Origin: Bog-756 sp963829235
Lineage (GTDB): Bacteria > Actinomycetota > Acidimicrobiia > Acidimicrobiales > RAAP-2
Direction: 5' to 3'
NCBI GenBank assembly: GCA_963829235.1
Contig: CAWHIF010000009.1
Span: 682,001-746,000, forward strand
DNA length: 64,000 nt
The notes below the pieces were generated by a model. It was not told where the DNA came from, searched no databases, and saw nothing but the letters and a program-made list of their open reading frames with translations. The first letter of the stretch is position 1. Each line of letters starts with the position of its first letter. Shown piece after piece: positions 10,601 through 17,328 of the stretch. Made by a program: the position numbers and the translations under genes.

Positions 10601-11200
10601 GTCAAGGCCCTCGACGGCCGCGACTGTGGCCGCGATTGCCGACGGCACTGCCGGAGCCGAGGTAGCGACGCGTCCGGTCAGTCCGCCAGGCAGGCGAACC
10701 CCGACCAGGCTGGTGTGAAAGGCTTTCTCCACTTCCAGAGCCGTTCCCGTGAACGGGATGATCAGACCGTGATCCCGCTCTGGTTCAGTCACGAGCCCCG
10801 ACGACCGCAGTGAAGTCTCGGCCTCTGAGACAGTGGATTGTGCCGGACCGAAAGAGGCGGCGAACGCTGCGGGGCTGAGGTAGCGGCGGTAGAGGGAAGA
10901 GCCCGGGGTTGACACTGCGCTGGCGTACGCCGCGAACCCTGCCAAGTCGTTTGGTTCCAGCACCATGTCGGCCGAAACATGCTGACTGGAAGACACCGCG
11001 CCGGTCTCAGTTGCACCTTTGGGAACGTGCGCCATATTCCCGATGCGTACCATTTTCGCGACCGCGCCGCTAGGCCCACGCCGACCCGTGGATGCGAGAG
11101 CGTTCGGGGCGGTGGCGGCGAACGCCACCACGGTGAACCCTGCGAGGCCACAGAGCGCGAACCGGCCCAGGATGCTGCACGACCGAGACATGTCCCGCAT
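7667..11200 (-). CDS. S53 family (sedolisin/kumamolisin-like) secreted peptidase with IPT/TIG domains
   Basis: 1177 residues. The ATG at 11200 has GGGAGGGG about 7 nt upstream; a longer frame to 11239 lacks an SD. A signal peptide (FALCGLAGFTVVAFAATAPN) is followed by a Pro-kumamolisin activation domain (about 60-200). The catalytic domain has the S53 triad: Glu327 and Asp331 in SGEATLDVEE and Ser546 in GGTSVAAPKW. Asp414 in AAGDSGSEG supplies the oxyanion hole. A Gly-rich insertion precedes the serine. The remaining 550 residues hold four or so IPT/TIG-like Ig domains (SGVSPDLGPYTGGTKVTIDG and similar). This is an acid-active serine-carboxyl peptidase by family and probably extracellular. 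It converges on the Ig-like giant, which might be its neighbour outside the cell. Confidence 0.93.
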   Translation of the reverse strand: MRDMSRSCSILGRFALCGLAGFTVVAFAATAPNALASTGRRGPSGAVAKMVRIGNMAHVPKGATETGAVSSSQHVSADMVLEPNDLAGFAAYASAVSTPGSSLYRRYLSPAAFAASFGPAQSTVSEAETSLRSSGLVTEPERDHGLIIPFTGTALEVEKAFHTSLVGVRLPGGLTGRVATSAPAVPSAIAATVAAVEGLDDISNEAGHASFAIRLPGTASAAAAAARLSGTAPQSAGGPHACAAATKFAQLVNGYTEDQVAHAYGTDNLYKSGNLGAGQTVDIFELEPFAMSDIAAFDKCYFGVSHTDSIRLVPVDGGTGAGSGSGEATLDVEEVSALAPSAKLDVYEAPQNFASWLDEEAAIVGDDNASVVSTSWGICEDEFDQLSPGFQQVENVLFQQAAVEGQSWFAAAGDSGSEGCSRNNPADTNLTVSDPATQPYVTGVGGTSLLAPSNPPTEVVWNDGGIADGSTGGGGGGGISKLWQMPSWQSGLAVPGVRSRYSSNFPCGAAGGVYCREVPDVSASADENHGDTVFYDGTWTAFGGTSVAAPKWAAITALSDALCSSENLGPIGFANPALYRIASSAGTYSQAFNDVTQGDNDVLGVHDGAYPATSDYDLASGLGTPRVAGPGDKPGLASLLCSDGTSLSPRPALSGVSPDLGPYTGGTKVTIDGSDLSTVTAVSFGSTSVKVSSGQINRAGTEISGVVTPPSPLDPNPPIGPVGGVVVTAAGPAGASLPTPRAEFHFVKETGAGPVPQVSYVGPSAGQSAGGERVLIIGSGFDEGLNSAPAPTVAFGGVSATGVTMVSDAELSVSVPPETGATDCTTASANPPVSPDTICQVEVTVSNAYGTSPTAPILPAPTGSTSAPAPPGTELVAAATEFDYAPPPTTTAFEPTPLPENVNQFGLPLTVTISGTGFNFLTFQQVTFGPAGASYTTADTSVTDFEPNELQLDYFGLNTSEPITEMPITVHSVGGESNPQSITIARAPTLLAISKHSGPTTGGTAVSASGSGFAAGATVEFVLEVAGLFPIPISSTNDVKVVSPTELTFTAPATSSGSGSFEVCNSGACSSATGPTVAFTYFEPVKPHISSFSPTRSPASGGGEVTIVGTGLGSVKSVYFGSVRSPLVANPPTLMGTSDTEIEARIPPGIADTMVKIRVNTLAGSVLSGKAFSYPYP

Positions 11201-11239
11201 GCCGAACCCCTCCCGGCGGCGCCGACGCGCCGCATCCAA

Positions 11240-11779
11240 CTACTCAGTTTCTAGCACCCACAGTCGCGCGCTGCTCGATCTGGGCCGAGACGGGTCGAGG
11301 CCGATGAACTGTTCTGGGACGCGCTCGACTACCTCAACGAGTCGGTCGAGGGTGGCAGTGGATGCTGGCGTCATCAATCGGCGTAGGTCGTCGGTTGCTA
11401 TCGCTCTCTGTCTGGCGAGGGTCCCTTTCCAGACCGCCGGATTGGGTTCGCTGAATCCGATGGAGACGAGCGGAAGTAGCGCAGCTGCAAGCTCGCTCGC
11501 ACGTGCTCGGTCCCCAGCAAGGGCGCATGCGGTCATCTCCACGAACAGTGGCGTACAGACGTGGGCGGCGGCGGCGATGGCTCCGGCGCCGCCCATCAGC
11601 ACCGTCGGGGCGATGAACGAATCGTCACCGGCGAGGACCTGAAAGTCGGGAGCGGACCGGACGAGCACTTCGAGGGTATCGATGTCGATGACACCAACGG
11701 CCTGCTTGAGACCGACGATTCGTCGGTGATCGCTCATCTCGAGCAGCGCACGTGCCCCCAGCGCCCGCCCAGTCGTTGA
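11240..11779 (-). pseudogene. 5'-truncated dapA-like (dihydrodipicolinate synthase family) remnant
   Basis: The frame matches the C-terminal half of DapA/N-acetylneuraminate lyase family TIM barrels. TTGRALGARALLEMSDHRRI corresponds to the PGRTG and following helix, VGLKQA contains the Schiff-base lysine, and VLAGDDSFIAPTVLMGGAGA corresponds to the SGDD...GG segment. Homology begins directly after a TGA at 11780-11782, so the N-terminal half of the barrel is absent. An ATG at 11737 could give a 165-residue product, but it would lack the substrate-binding TT motif and the catalytic tyrosine region. It ends 39 nt upstream of the S53 peptidase start. Probably a decayed gene. Confidence 0.7.
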
Positions 11780-11995
11780 TCACACCCTCGCTGCTCGTTC
11801 CGCCGCCTTCACCTTCAGGCAGCAAACTTCGGTGATCGCTGTCCGGGGGTCGGGCACCGTGAACTTCGCTGCTCCGTCGTACTCGATCGAAGACACGATC
11901 AGTGGGTTGCCTGCGCTCTTCGGTGACAGCACGTTGACTGCGACAAGAACACCCTCAGGCGGTTTCTTACGAGCAGGATTCCGGGCAAGCACCAA
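11780..11995 (-). CDS. Unrecognised 71-residue frame directly upstream of the dapA remnant
   Basis: Starts at a TTG and ends at the TGA that bounds the dapA remnant, in the same frame. It contains VPDPRTAITEVCCLKVKAAE and has a basic N-terminus. It does not resemble the missing DapA N-terminus. It may be a relic of a gene that recombined with dapA, or chance coding. Confidence 0.25.
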   Translation of the reverse strand: MVLARNPARKKPPEGVLVAVNVLSPKSAGNPLIVSSIEYDGAAKFTVPDPRTAITEVCCLKVKAAERAARV

Positions 11996-12200
11996 CGCGC
12001 CAGGATGCGGCCGATTGGCCGGGCAATGTGAGACGCGATAACCACCGATGTGGTTGCTCGCGCCCCGTGATTGGTCAATGACTCTGGCTGCCTAGATGGA
12101 CCGTTCAGAACCGCCTGCACCGTGGGCACACGGGCGCACCGTCTCAGATGTCGTGCCGCGACCATTTCGGGCAGGTCCACCCACCTGAGGGAAATACTCG

Positions 12201-12785
12201 TTAGTCCTTGAGCGCAGCCACGAGAAGTTGCCCAGGTTGGTCATCGGCTTCAATCACGCGCAGACCCACACTGTGTAACTGATCAAGAAACTCGGAATTT
12301 GTGAACCGATCTGAAGGGTGTTCGAATAGGTGGCGTGACAGCCAGTCGTGGTTAGCCACGTCATGATCCTGGGAGAAAAGTCGGCCTCCCGTTGCAAGCA
12401 CCCTGGCCATCTCTCGGAGCCCGGTTCGCCAGTCGGGAACATGGTGCAATACGGCGAAATTGAAGACTGCGTCGAACTTTCCGTTTTCATAGGGAAGGTC
12501 GGTGACATCGCCCTCCACCACGGTGACTTGCCTCCCGTAGCCATCGAGTCGACGAGTCGCTCGACCAACCATTCTTGAGTCAAAGTCGATGGCGGTGACG
12601 CTGGCGGCCCCAAACTCATCCAGCTCACAAGCGACGCATTCGCCCGGACCACAGCCGACGTCGAGAACGTTGAGCCCTTCGGTTCGCCCACCGAGTTCGA
12701 TGAGCTTTGGCACCACGCCTTGTCGCAACCGTTTGGTCCGCAGGCCACTGTTGATGTAAAAGGACTCGGCCCAGTTCATCCGCAC
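12201..12785 (-). CDS. Class I SAM-dependent methyltransferase
   Basis: 194 residues, a small Methyltransf_11-type enzyme. Motif I is LDVGCGPGECVACEL (SAM glycine loop), the acidic residue after strand 2 is in AIDFDSRM, motif II is EGDVTDLPYENGKFD, and the post-II motif is NFAVLHHVPDWR. The substrate is unknown; the layout resembles UbiE/Coq5-like small-molecule methylases. There is no SD. A TACAGT box ends 7 nt before the GTG at 12785, favouring leaderless expression from GTG; an in-frame ATG follows at 12779. It stands alone, divergent from the beta-lactamase-fold gene. Confidence 0.88.
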   Translation of the reverse strand: MRMNWAESFYINSGLRTKRLRQGVVPKLIELGGRTEGLNVLDVGCGPGECVACELDEFGAASVTAIDFDSRMVGRATRRLDGYGRQVTVVEGDVTDLPYENGKFDAVFNFAVLHHVPDWRTGLREMARVLATGGRLFSQDHDVANHDWLSRHLFEHPSDRFTNSEFLDQLHSVGLRVIEADDQPGQLLVAALKD

Positions 12786-12792
12786 CAGAGGA

Positions 12793-12798
12793 ACTGTA
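12793..12798 (-). promoter_or_regulatory. Candidate -10 box for leaderless methyltransferase mRNA
   Basis: TACAGT on the minus strand, with exactly 7 nt before the GTG at 12785. Confidence 0.45.
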
Positions 12799-13096
12799 TT
12801 ACTTCGTCACACCGTCTACCCGGTGATCTGAGACGATCTCGATCAAGTAGTAATTCGCACTGGCCGATGGCACGTCATGCGAGAAGCCCGGCCCGAAAGG
12901 CCACCTGCACGATCGGTCATCCCGCCGATCCGGGGGAGGTACGACTATCGATCCCGCCGTAGATCATGTCCAGCACCCGACAGCGAAACTATCGAAGGAC
13001 CTTAGACCCTGCACAGAGCATCTCCTCGTCCCATAGAGCGATCCTCATAGCGGATCAGGCAGACGGGAAGGTTGGTTTTGACCTTCACCAGCTTGT

Positions 13097-13102
13097 TATC
13101 GT
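13097..13102 (+). promoter_or_regulatory. Candidate -10 box for the leaderless hydrolase gene
   Basis: TATCGT, 6 nt before the ATG at 13109, with no SD between. A TTGACC lies at 13078-13083 but is only 13 bp away, so it is not an ideal -35. Confidence 0.45.
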
Positions 13103-13108
13103 CATCCC

Positions 13109-14296
13109 ATGAGCGTTCGGCGGATCTGGGTCGTCGTGATCGTCTTGGCACTGCTGGATGCGCTTCTGAGCCGTCAACGTCATGCGCCGCCGCCTTATCT
13201 CGAGACGATCCTGTATTTCTTCGCGCTTTACTTCGTCGTCGTGTTGCTCGGCCCACTCGCTCGCCGCGTGGCGCGGCGGATCCATCCCCCATCGATGCGA
13301 GGTGGCTCCGTTTTGCTTGGCTCAGCCGTTGGCAGCGGCATTGGTTCGATGGTTTCAAGGGGATTCGTGCGTTCGGTTGCCGTTGGGGCGATTCGCCAGA
13401 ACGCCGGAGAAGTATCGACGGATGTTGTGGCGATGGGACCACCTGAGGCACTTGGGGCGCGTTCTGTCCTGGAAGCCGGTTCCATAACCAAGGGGGTAAC
13501 TGCCCTTTTGCTCGCTGATCTGGTGATCTCCGGGGTGGTTGCGCTCGAGGATCCAGTGAGCGAGTACTTGCCATTGCCAGATCTCGAACACGTGACTCTC
13601 GAACATCTTGCGACCCACCGGAGTGGTCAACCGAGAATGCCTCGATCGTGGAAGAAGCTGCTCGGAGACCCGTACAAGAAATGGAATCTCGAGATTTTGC
13701 TGGGATCGATCAGGCCGTCGACGCCCACTCAACAACCCCGCTACTCGAACCTCGGGTTTGCCCTTCTGGGACAGGCATTGGCCGCCGCGTGTGGTGACGA
13801 GTACGAGGAGCTCGCACAGGACCGGATCCTGCGACGACTCGGCATGGAGTCGAGTGACTTCGATTCGCCCGTCTCGGTGTCGGGCCGGGACTGGATGGGT
13901 ATGCCGGCCCCCTCCTGGGGTGCGCCGCCATTCGCCCCGGCTGGAGGTCTGAAGACGACCGTCTCCGATCTCACTCGACTCGTCGCATCCCTGCTCGAAG
14001 CGCCCGAGGGGCCCTTGGGAGAAGCGTGGATTCTGGCGACGCAGCCACGGGCCCAAATGTCTCGCCCCGACCAAAACCCCGCGTTCCAGGGGCAAACAAT
14101 CGGGCTTGGGTGGTTGGTAAATCCCTACGGCACGGTGTGGCACAACGGTGGAACGTACGGATTCCACTCATGGATTGGAGCCAACCCAAGGTGCAGTACG
14201 GGATTGGTTGCACTCGCACCGTCGAATTGCCAATATGTCAGTGGCAGGTTCTACTCGGCGTCCTTGGCAACGATGGCAACATGGACCGACACGTAG
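13109..14296 (+). CDS. Membrane-anchored serine hydrolase of the class C beta-lactamase fold
   Basis: 395 residues, PF00144-like. Two N-terminal hydrophobic stretches (about 5-20 and 33-50, IWVVVIVLALLDALL and LYFFALYFVVVLLG) should anchor it, with the enzyme domain outside. Active-site motifs are intact: S125-I-T-K128 (nucleophile), Y212-S-N214, and H345-N-G347 in place of KTG, which is common in esterase/D-peptidase members. Family members act as esterases, D-aminopeptidases or penicillin-binding proteins, and the substrate cannot be read from sequence. The ATG is preceded by a TATCGT box at the leaderless spacing. Confidence 0.9.
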   Translation: MSVRRIWVVVIVLALLDALLSRQRHAPPPYLETILYFFALYFVVVLLGPLARRVARRIHPPSMRGGSVLLGSAVGSGIGSMVSRGFVRSVAVGAIRQNAGEVSTDVVAMGPPEALGARSVLEAGSITKGVTALLLADLVISGVVALEDPVSEYLPLPDLEHVTLEHLATHRSGQPRMPRSWKKLLGDPYKKWNLEILLGSIRPSTPTQQPRYSNLGFALLGQALAAACGDEYEELAQDRILRRLGMESSDFDSPVSVSGRDWMGMPAPSWGAPPFAPAGGLKTTVSDLTRLVASLLEAPEGPLGEAWILATQPRAQMSRPDQNPAFQGQTIGLGWLVNPYGTVWHNGGTYGFHSWIGANPRCSTGLVALAPSNCQYVSGRFYSASLATMATWTDT

Positions 14297-14650
14297 TCAC
14301 CACCATGCAATCCGGTGACGAAGCGTGCTTGGATCAGCGATGGGTTAATCCGCCGTCCCATTTGGCGATCCTCTACGGAAGAAACAGTTCGTGGGCCCCT
14401 GGGTGCTTTCCCAGGCAATAGTCCTCCGATGTCGTTCACGGCTTCCGATCCGCGGAGCAGCAGCAATACGTGCGATATGGCGAGGGGCCCGGGGGGCCAG
14501 ACCACGCCCTTGAGAGGAATTCTCAATGATCAGGGCGACGTCGCCGACGCCGACACCACCCATGTGCAGTTCCACGAGGTCAACGCTTTGCTCAGCCTCC
14601 CGGATGAGGAACGCGTCATGAGATCTGCGATGCATTCGGGAAGTAGCCAC
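14251..14650 (-). other. Intergenic stretch with a possible frameshifted minus-strand reading frame
   Basis: 14297-14742 has no clear gene. Two minus-strand frames overlap here. One (to 14345) contains SVDLVELHMGGVGVGDVALI, the other (from 14526) contains PPGPLAISHVLLLLRGSEAV. They read as one plausible protein if a single-base shift is placed near 14510-14520. I recognise no family, so this may be a decayed gene or chance. Confidence 0.2.
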
Positions 14651-14742
14651 GCAGCACTGCGGAGATCGGAAGGTGAAAGCGCTCCAGAATCGACGAGCGA
14701 CCAGCAGTCAGGTAGGGTGGCCCCATAGGGACCACCACCGGC

Positions 14743-14748
14743 TATAAT
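14743..14748 (+). promoter_or_regulatory. Consensus -10 box (TATAAT) for a leaderless operon
   Basis: A perfect TATAAT with 7 nt before the ATG at 14756, so transcription should begin at or next to the start codon. There is no SD and no clear -35. Confidence 0.65.
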
Positions 14749-14755
14749 AGAACCA

Positions 14756-14917
14756 ATGATGAAAATGGAGCTTGAGCGGGTCGAGGTGCTCGAACTCCTC
14801 GGGATGACCTTGGCCCATCTCAAAGATGCTGAGTCCAGGGTTGAGGTGTCGCCTCGAGTGCCCCTGCTGATGGCCATCCGCGACAAACTCGCACTGGCTC
14901 TGAGGGAGGATCTATGA
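14756..14917 (+). CDS. 53-residue helical protein, first gene of a small leaderless operon
   Basis: ATG at 14756 (a second ATG follows at once), TGA at 14915. The product is predicted to be mostly helical, with leucine-rich amphipathic stretches (ERVEVLELLGMTLAHLKDAE, then LLMAIRDKLALALREDL). The TGA overlaps the ATG of the next gene (ATGA), so the two are translationally coupled. A perfect TATAAT sits 7 nt upstream. No family is recognised. Size, coupling and the HTH-like partner resemble small regulator or toxin-antitoxin pairs, but nothing in sequence proves that. Confidence 0.65.
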   Translation: MMKMELERVEVLELLGMTLAHLKDAESRVEVSPRVPLLMAIRDKLALALREDL

Positions 14918-15174
14918 CCTATTCCGAGCCCGAAGTTTCAGCCGCTTCCGCCGCTATGAGCAAGTACCGGGGCAATGAAGGCGGCGAAGTTGGTGCCGCG
15001 CTCGTCGTGGTGGGCCTGAGCGCAGAGCGGGCAGACAAGGAGGCACGGATTCGAGACGACATGATTCGGGTCGCGCACCGTGCCGGGGCATCGATCCGCC
15101 AGCTTTCTGAGATCTCTGGGCTCGGCCGAAAGGCGGTGACGGACCTCGTTTCTTCATCGCGATTGCCGGACTGA
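14914..15174 (+). CDS. 86-residue protein with a C-terminal helix-turn-helix-like segment
   Basis: Begins in the ATGA overlap with the 53-residue gene; GGGAGGA lies 4-10 nt upstream. The first 50 residues are polar with a short hydrophobic patch (GAALVVVGL). The last 35, AHRAGASIRQLSEISGLGRK followed by AVTDLVSSSR, fit a helix-turn-helix with the G-L-G-R turn and could bind DNA. A strong hairpin terminator follows at 15251. It is probably a small transcription factor with the preceding protein as partner. Function unknown. Confidence 0.7.
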   Translation: MTYSEPEVSAASAAMSKYRGNEGGEVGAALVVVGLSAERADKEARIRDDMIRVAHRAGASIRQLSEISGLGRKAVTDLVSSSRLPD

Positions 15175-15184
15175 GTTTCCTTCC

Positions 15185-15238
15185 ATGCCTGTGCCCACCC
15201 ATATCAACATCCCCGACAACATCGTCGTCGTCGTTTAG
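15185..15238 (+). CDS. Possible 17-residue peptide between the HTH gene and its terminator
   Basis: ATG at 15185, TAG at 15236. It encodes a valine-tailed peptide ending in NIPDNIVVVV. It sits inside the operon transcript, 10 nt after the previous stop, with only weak SD potential. It may be chance. Confidence 0.15.
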   Translation: MPVPTHINIPDNIVVVV

Positions 15239-15250
15239 CTCCGTTCGACA

Positions 15251-15283
15251 GAGAGGAGGCCCCGCTCCGGTGGGCCTCCTCTC
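15251..15283 (+). terminator. Strong bidirectional-type hairpin terminator
   Basis: GAGAGGAGGCCC (15251-15262) and GGGCCTCCTCTC (15272-15283) form a perfect 12-bp stem with a 9-nt loop, followed by a mixed T-rich stretch. It closes the small operon and lies between it and the convergent genes at 15528. Confidence 0.8.
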
Positions 15284-15527
15284 CCGTTCGCTTCTTGGGC
15301 ATCGCGGAGCGGGAGTCCGAGCTGGATTCGTCGGCCCGCGCTTGGCCCAGTGCCCCACGACGCCTGCCATTGCGGGCTGAGGGGTGCGCACGGGTGCCGA
15401 TCGAGATGAGTTCCGCGGCCGGCAGGCACATCCCGGTCGTTAACCGCCGCCGAACCGATTGGTGCGAGGTGGCACGCGCGGAGCGGCGACTACGACATGT
15501 TGGTGAGGCCATGGCAGCGGCGCCGAC

Positions 15528-15833
15528 TCAATCCCGAACAAGCTTCAGTGCCAGCCTGGGAACGATGAAGGATGCCAGAAAGATCGGCAAGAACCTCTTC
15601 CCGGTGCACCGGAAGGCGACGATCTCGCCCTCGGCGGCGTCGAAGGCTTCAGTACTGCTCGACTTTCGCCCATTGCAGACCTGCAGCGTATGACGTCCAG
15701 GCTCGACTGGTATCTCGATCGTGTGGTTCATTTCGACCGAACCGACCCGCTCACCGTCGACAGCGACATCGTATGAGCCACGGCGGACCTCCGCCCCGAT
15801 TGCCTTATGCGTCAACTTCAGCGTTGCCGACAT
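15528..15833 (-). CDS. Conserved actinobacterial-type protein with a PEGA-like beta domain and C-terminal hydrophobic segment
   Basis: 101 residues from the ATG at 15833, which has AGAGGAAG 8 nt upstream; the longer frame upstream is not coding-like. The N-terminal 60 residues look like a small beta-sandwich (SYDVAVDGERVGSVEMNHTI, then EIPVEPGRHTLQVCNGRKSS), similar in style to PEGA domains. The C-terminus FLPIFLASFIVPRLALKL is a short hydrophobic tail that may insert in the membrane. It forms a unit with the small membrane protein at 15904. No function can be assigned. Confidence 0.75.
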   Translation of the reverse strand: MSATLKLTHKAIGAEVRRGSYDVAVDGERVGSVEMNHTIEIPVEPGRHTLQVCNGRKSSSTEAFDAAEGEIVAFRCTGKRFLPIFLASFIVPRLALKLVRD

Positions 15834-15903
15834 CTGTCTATCTTCCTCTTGTCCCCGAACGGCTCGGCCGTTGTCTGGGTGCTCGGCGGCATCCGGTGTG
15901 GAT

Positions 15904-16122
15904 CTACTGCAGCGGCGAGTCGCTCCGTTGCAGCCATCGCTTGGGTGGCGGATACACGAATCTGGCGATCGTCGCCGACACCCAGCAGAGAGTCCAGCCA
16001 GCGAACACCAGGAGAATATTGTGGGAGGTTCCGTTCTTCGCCTTGGCGGCGGCGAATGCAAGGAGGATGCCCCACACCAGGAAACAGCCGATGCTGTAGA
16101 CACCATAGTTCCGCTGCTTCAA
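15904..16122 (-). CDS. 72-residue membrane protein with two transmembrane segments
   Basis: Begins at a TTG at 16122; GGGAG lies about 12 nt upstream, and no ATG or GTG is available in frame. Two hydrophobic helices (YSIGCFLVWGILLAFAAAKA and ILLVFAGWTLCWVSATIARF) are joined by a short KNGTSHN loop. The cytosolic tail is basic. It lies 70 nt upstream of, and in the same direction as, the PEGA-like gene, so the two are probably co-transcribed. Function unknown. Confidence 0.65.
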   Translation of the reverse strand: MKQRNYGVYSIGCFLVWGILLAFAAAKAKNGTSHNILLVFAGWTLCWVSATIARFVYPPPKRWLQRSDSPLQ

Positions 16123-16394
16123 CGTGTGAATCGACTCCCTCGTTCGTCAACATGCCAAGCGTATTTGCCAGGAGGAGGTCACTTGTCGACCAGCGTCGAC
16201 GGGCGCTCATCGTCCAATGAGGAGATTGCCCAGGGTGCCGGTCGTTACAGTTCGCGGACCGCGGGCACCCATGACTGGAGAACGCGGCCCGATCCCGGCG
16301 ATAGAACTCACCCTGGACCGGTCCGTAGCCATCGAGTTGGCAGCAGGAGTGCCGCGAACCCAGTCATGATGGGAGCGAACGGAAGGAGCAGCCA

Positions 16395-17045
16395 ATGTCA
16401 AGATTGCTCGTGCGCAACTTCTCGATCTCGCTCGATGGTTACGCCGCTGGGCCCCACCAAGATCTCGACAATCCGCTCGGCATCGGGGGCACACAGCTCC
16501 ACGAATGGATTTTCGCCACTCGCAGCGGCAATCAGATGATCGGCAGAGAAGGCGGTGATGAGGGGCTCGACGACGACTTCTTCTCGCAGCGGGGATCAGG
16601 TGTAGGTGCCACCATCATGGGTCGGAACATGTTCGGCCCGATGCGAGGACCGTGGGGCGAGAGCGAGTGGACCGGCTGGTGGGGAGAGGAACCCCCTTTT
16701 CATCACCCGGTCTTCGTGCTCACTCACCAACCACATCGTCCTATCGAAATGCAGGGCGGAACAACCTTCCATTTCGTCGACAGTGGGATCGAGGCAGCTC
16801 TCAGTGCAGCCCTCGAAGCGGCCGGTGACAATGATGTCCTTGTCGGAGGTGGCGCAGCCACCATCAGACAGTACCTCCGGGCTTCGCTCATCGATGAAAT
16901 ACATGTTGCGATTGTGCCTGTCTTGCTGGGTAGCGGCGAACGACTCTTCGGTGATCTCGGCCCCAGTACCAGCAACTATCGTTGTGTCGAACGCGTTTGT
17001 TCGCCAGCCATTACCCACATCCGCATCGCACGGACCCGGCCGTGA
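16395..17045 (+). CDS. RibD C-terminal / dihydrofolate-reductase-fold reductase
   Basis: 216 residues with a GGAAGG SD 7-8 nt before the ATG. Family signatures are LLVRNFSISLDGYAAGP at the N-terminus, GATIMGRNMFGP (the NADPH-binding strand-turn), PVFVLTHQPH, and NDVLVGGGAATIRQYL with IDEIHVAIVPVLLGSGERLF at the C-terminus. These are typical of stand-alone RibD_C proteins common in actinobacteria. It presumably reduces a pterin- or pyrimidine-like substrate with NADPH; the true substrate is unknown. It is preceded by 270 bases with no recognised signal. Confidence 0.9.
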   Translation: MSRLLVRNFSISLDGYAAGPHQDLDNPLGIGGTQLHEWIFATRSGNQMIGREGGDEGLDDDFFSQRGSGVGATIMGRNMFGPMRGPWGESEWTGWWGEEPPFHHPVFVLTHQPHRPIEMQGGTTFHFVDSGIEAALSAALEAAGDNDVLVGGGAATIRQYLRASLIDEIHVAIVPVLLGSGERLFGDLGPSTSNYRCVERVCSPAITHIRIARTRP

Positions 17046-17314
17046 TGTTGTCGGCGGACTGCAACGCCGAGGAGTGAAGATCTCAACGAAATGGCGCCGA
17101 TGGTTCTGACCCCGGTAGCCATGGTGCCTGGTAAGGCGCACTCAATACTCCTGACGTCGCCAAATCCCGAACAGCCAGGGCGGGGGGGGCAATAGCAGTC
17201 GAGGGCGCGCTCGCTGGGGCCTATCGAGGATCCGTCACCGAGACGAAAGAACAGTGGTTCCGTCGGGTGTGTCACGAGACCACCGCCGACTGACCGGCGA
17301 CAACCGCCGGGCGC

Positions 17315-17320
17315 TACAGT
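17315..17320 (+). promoter_or_regulatory. Candidate -10 box for the leaderless GH1 gene
   Basis: TACAGT, 8 nt before the GTG at 17329. TGACCG at 17291-17296 could serve as a -35 with an 18-bp spacer. Confidence 0.45.
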
Positions 17321-17328
17321 GATCGGTC

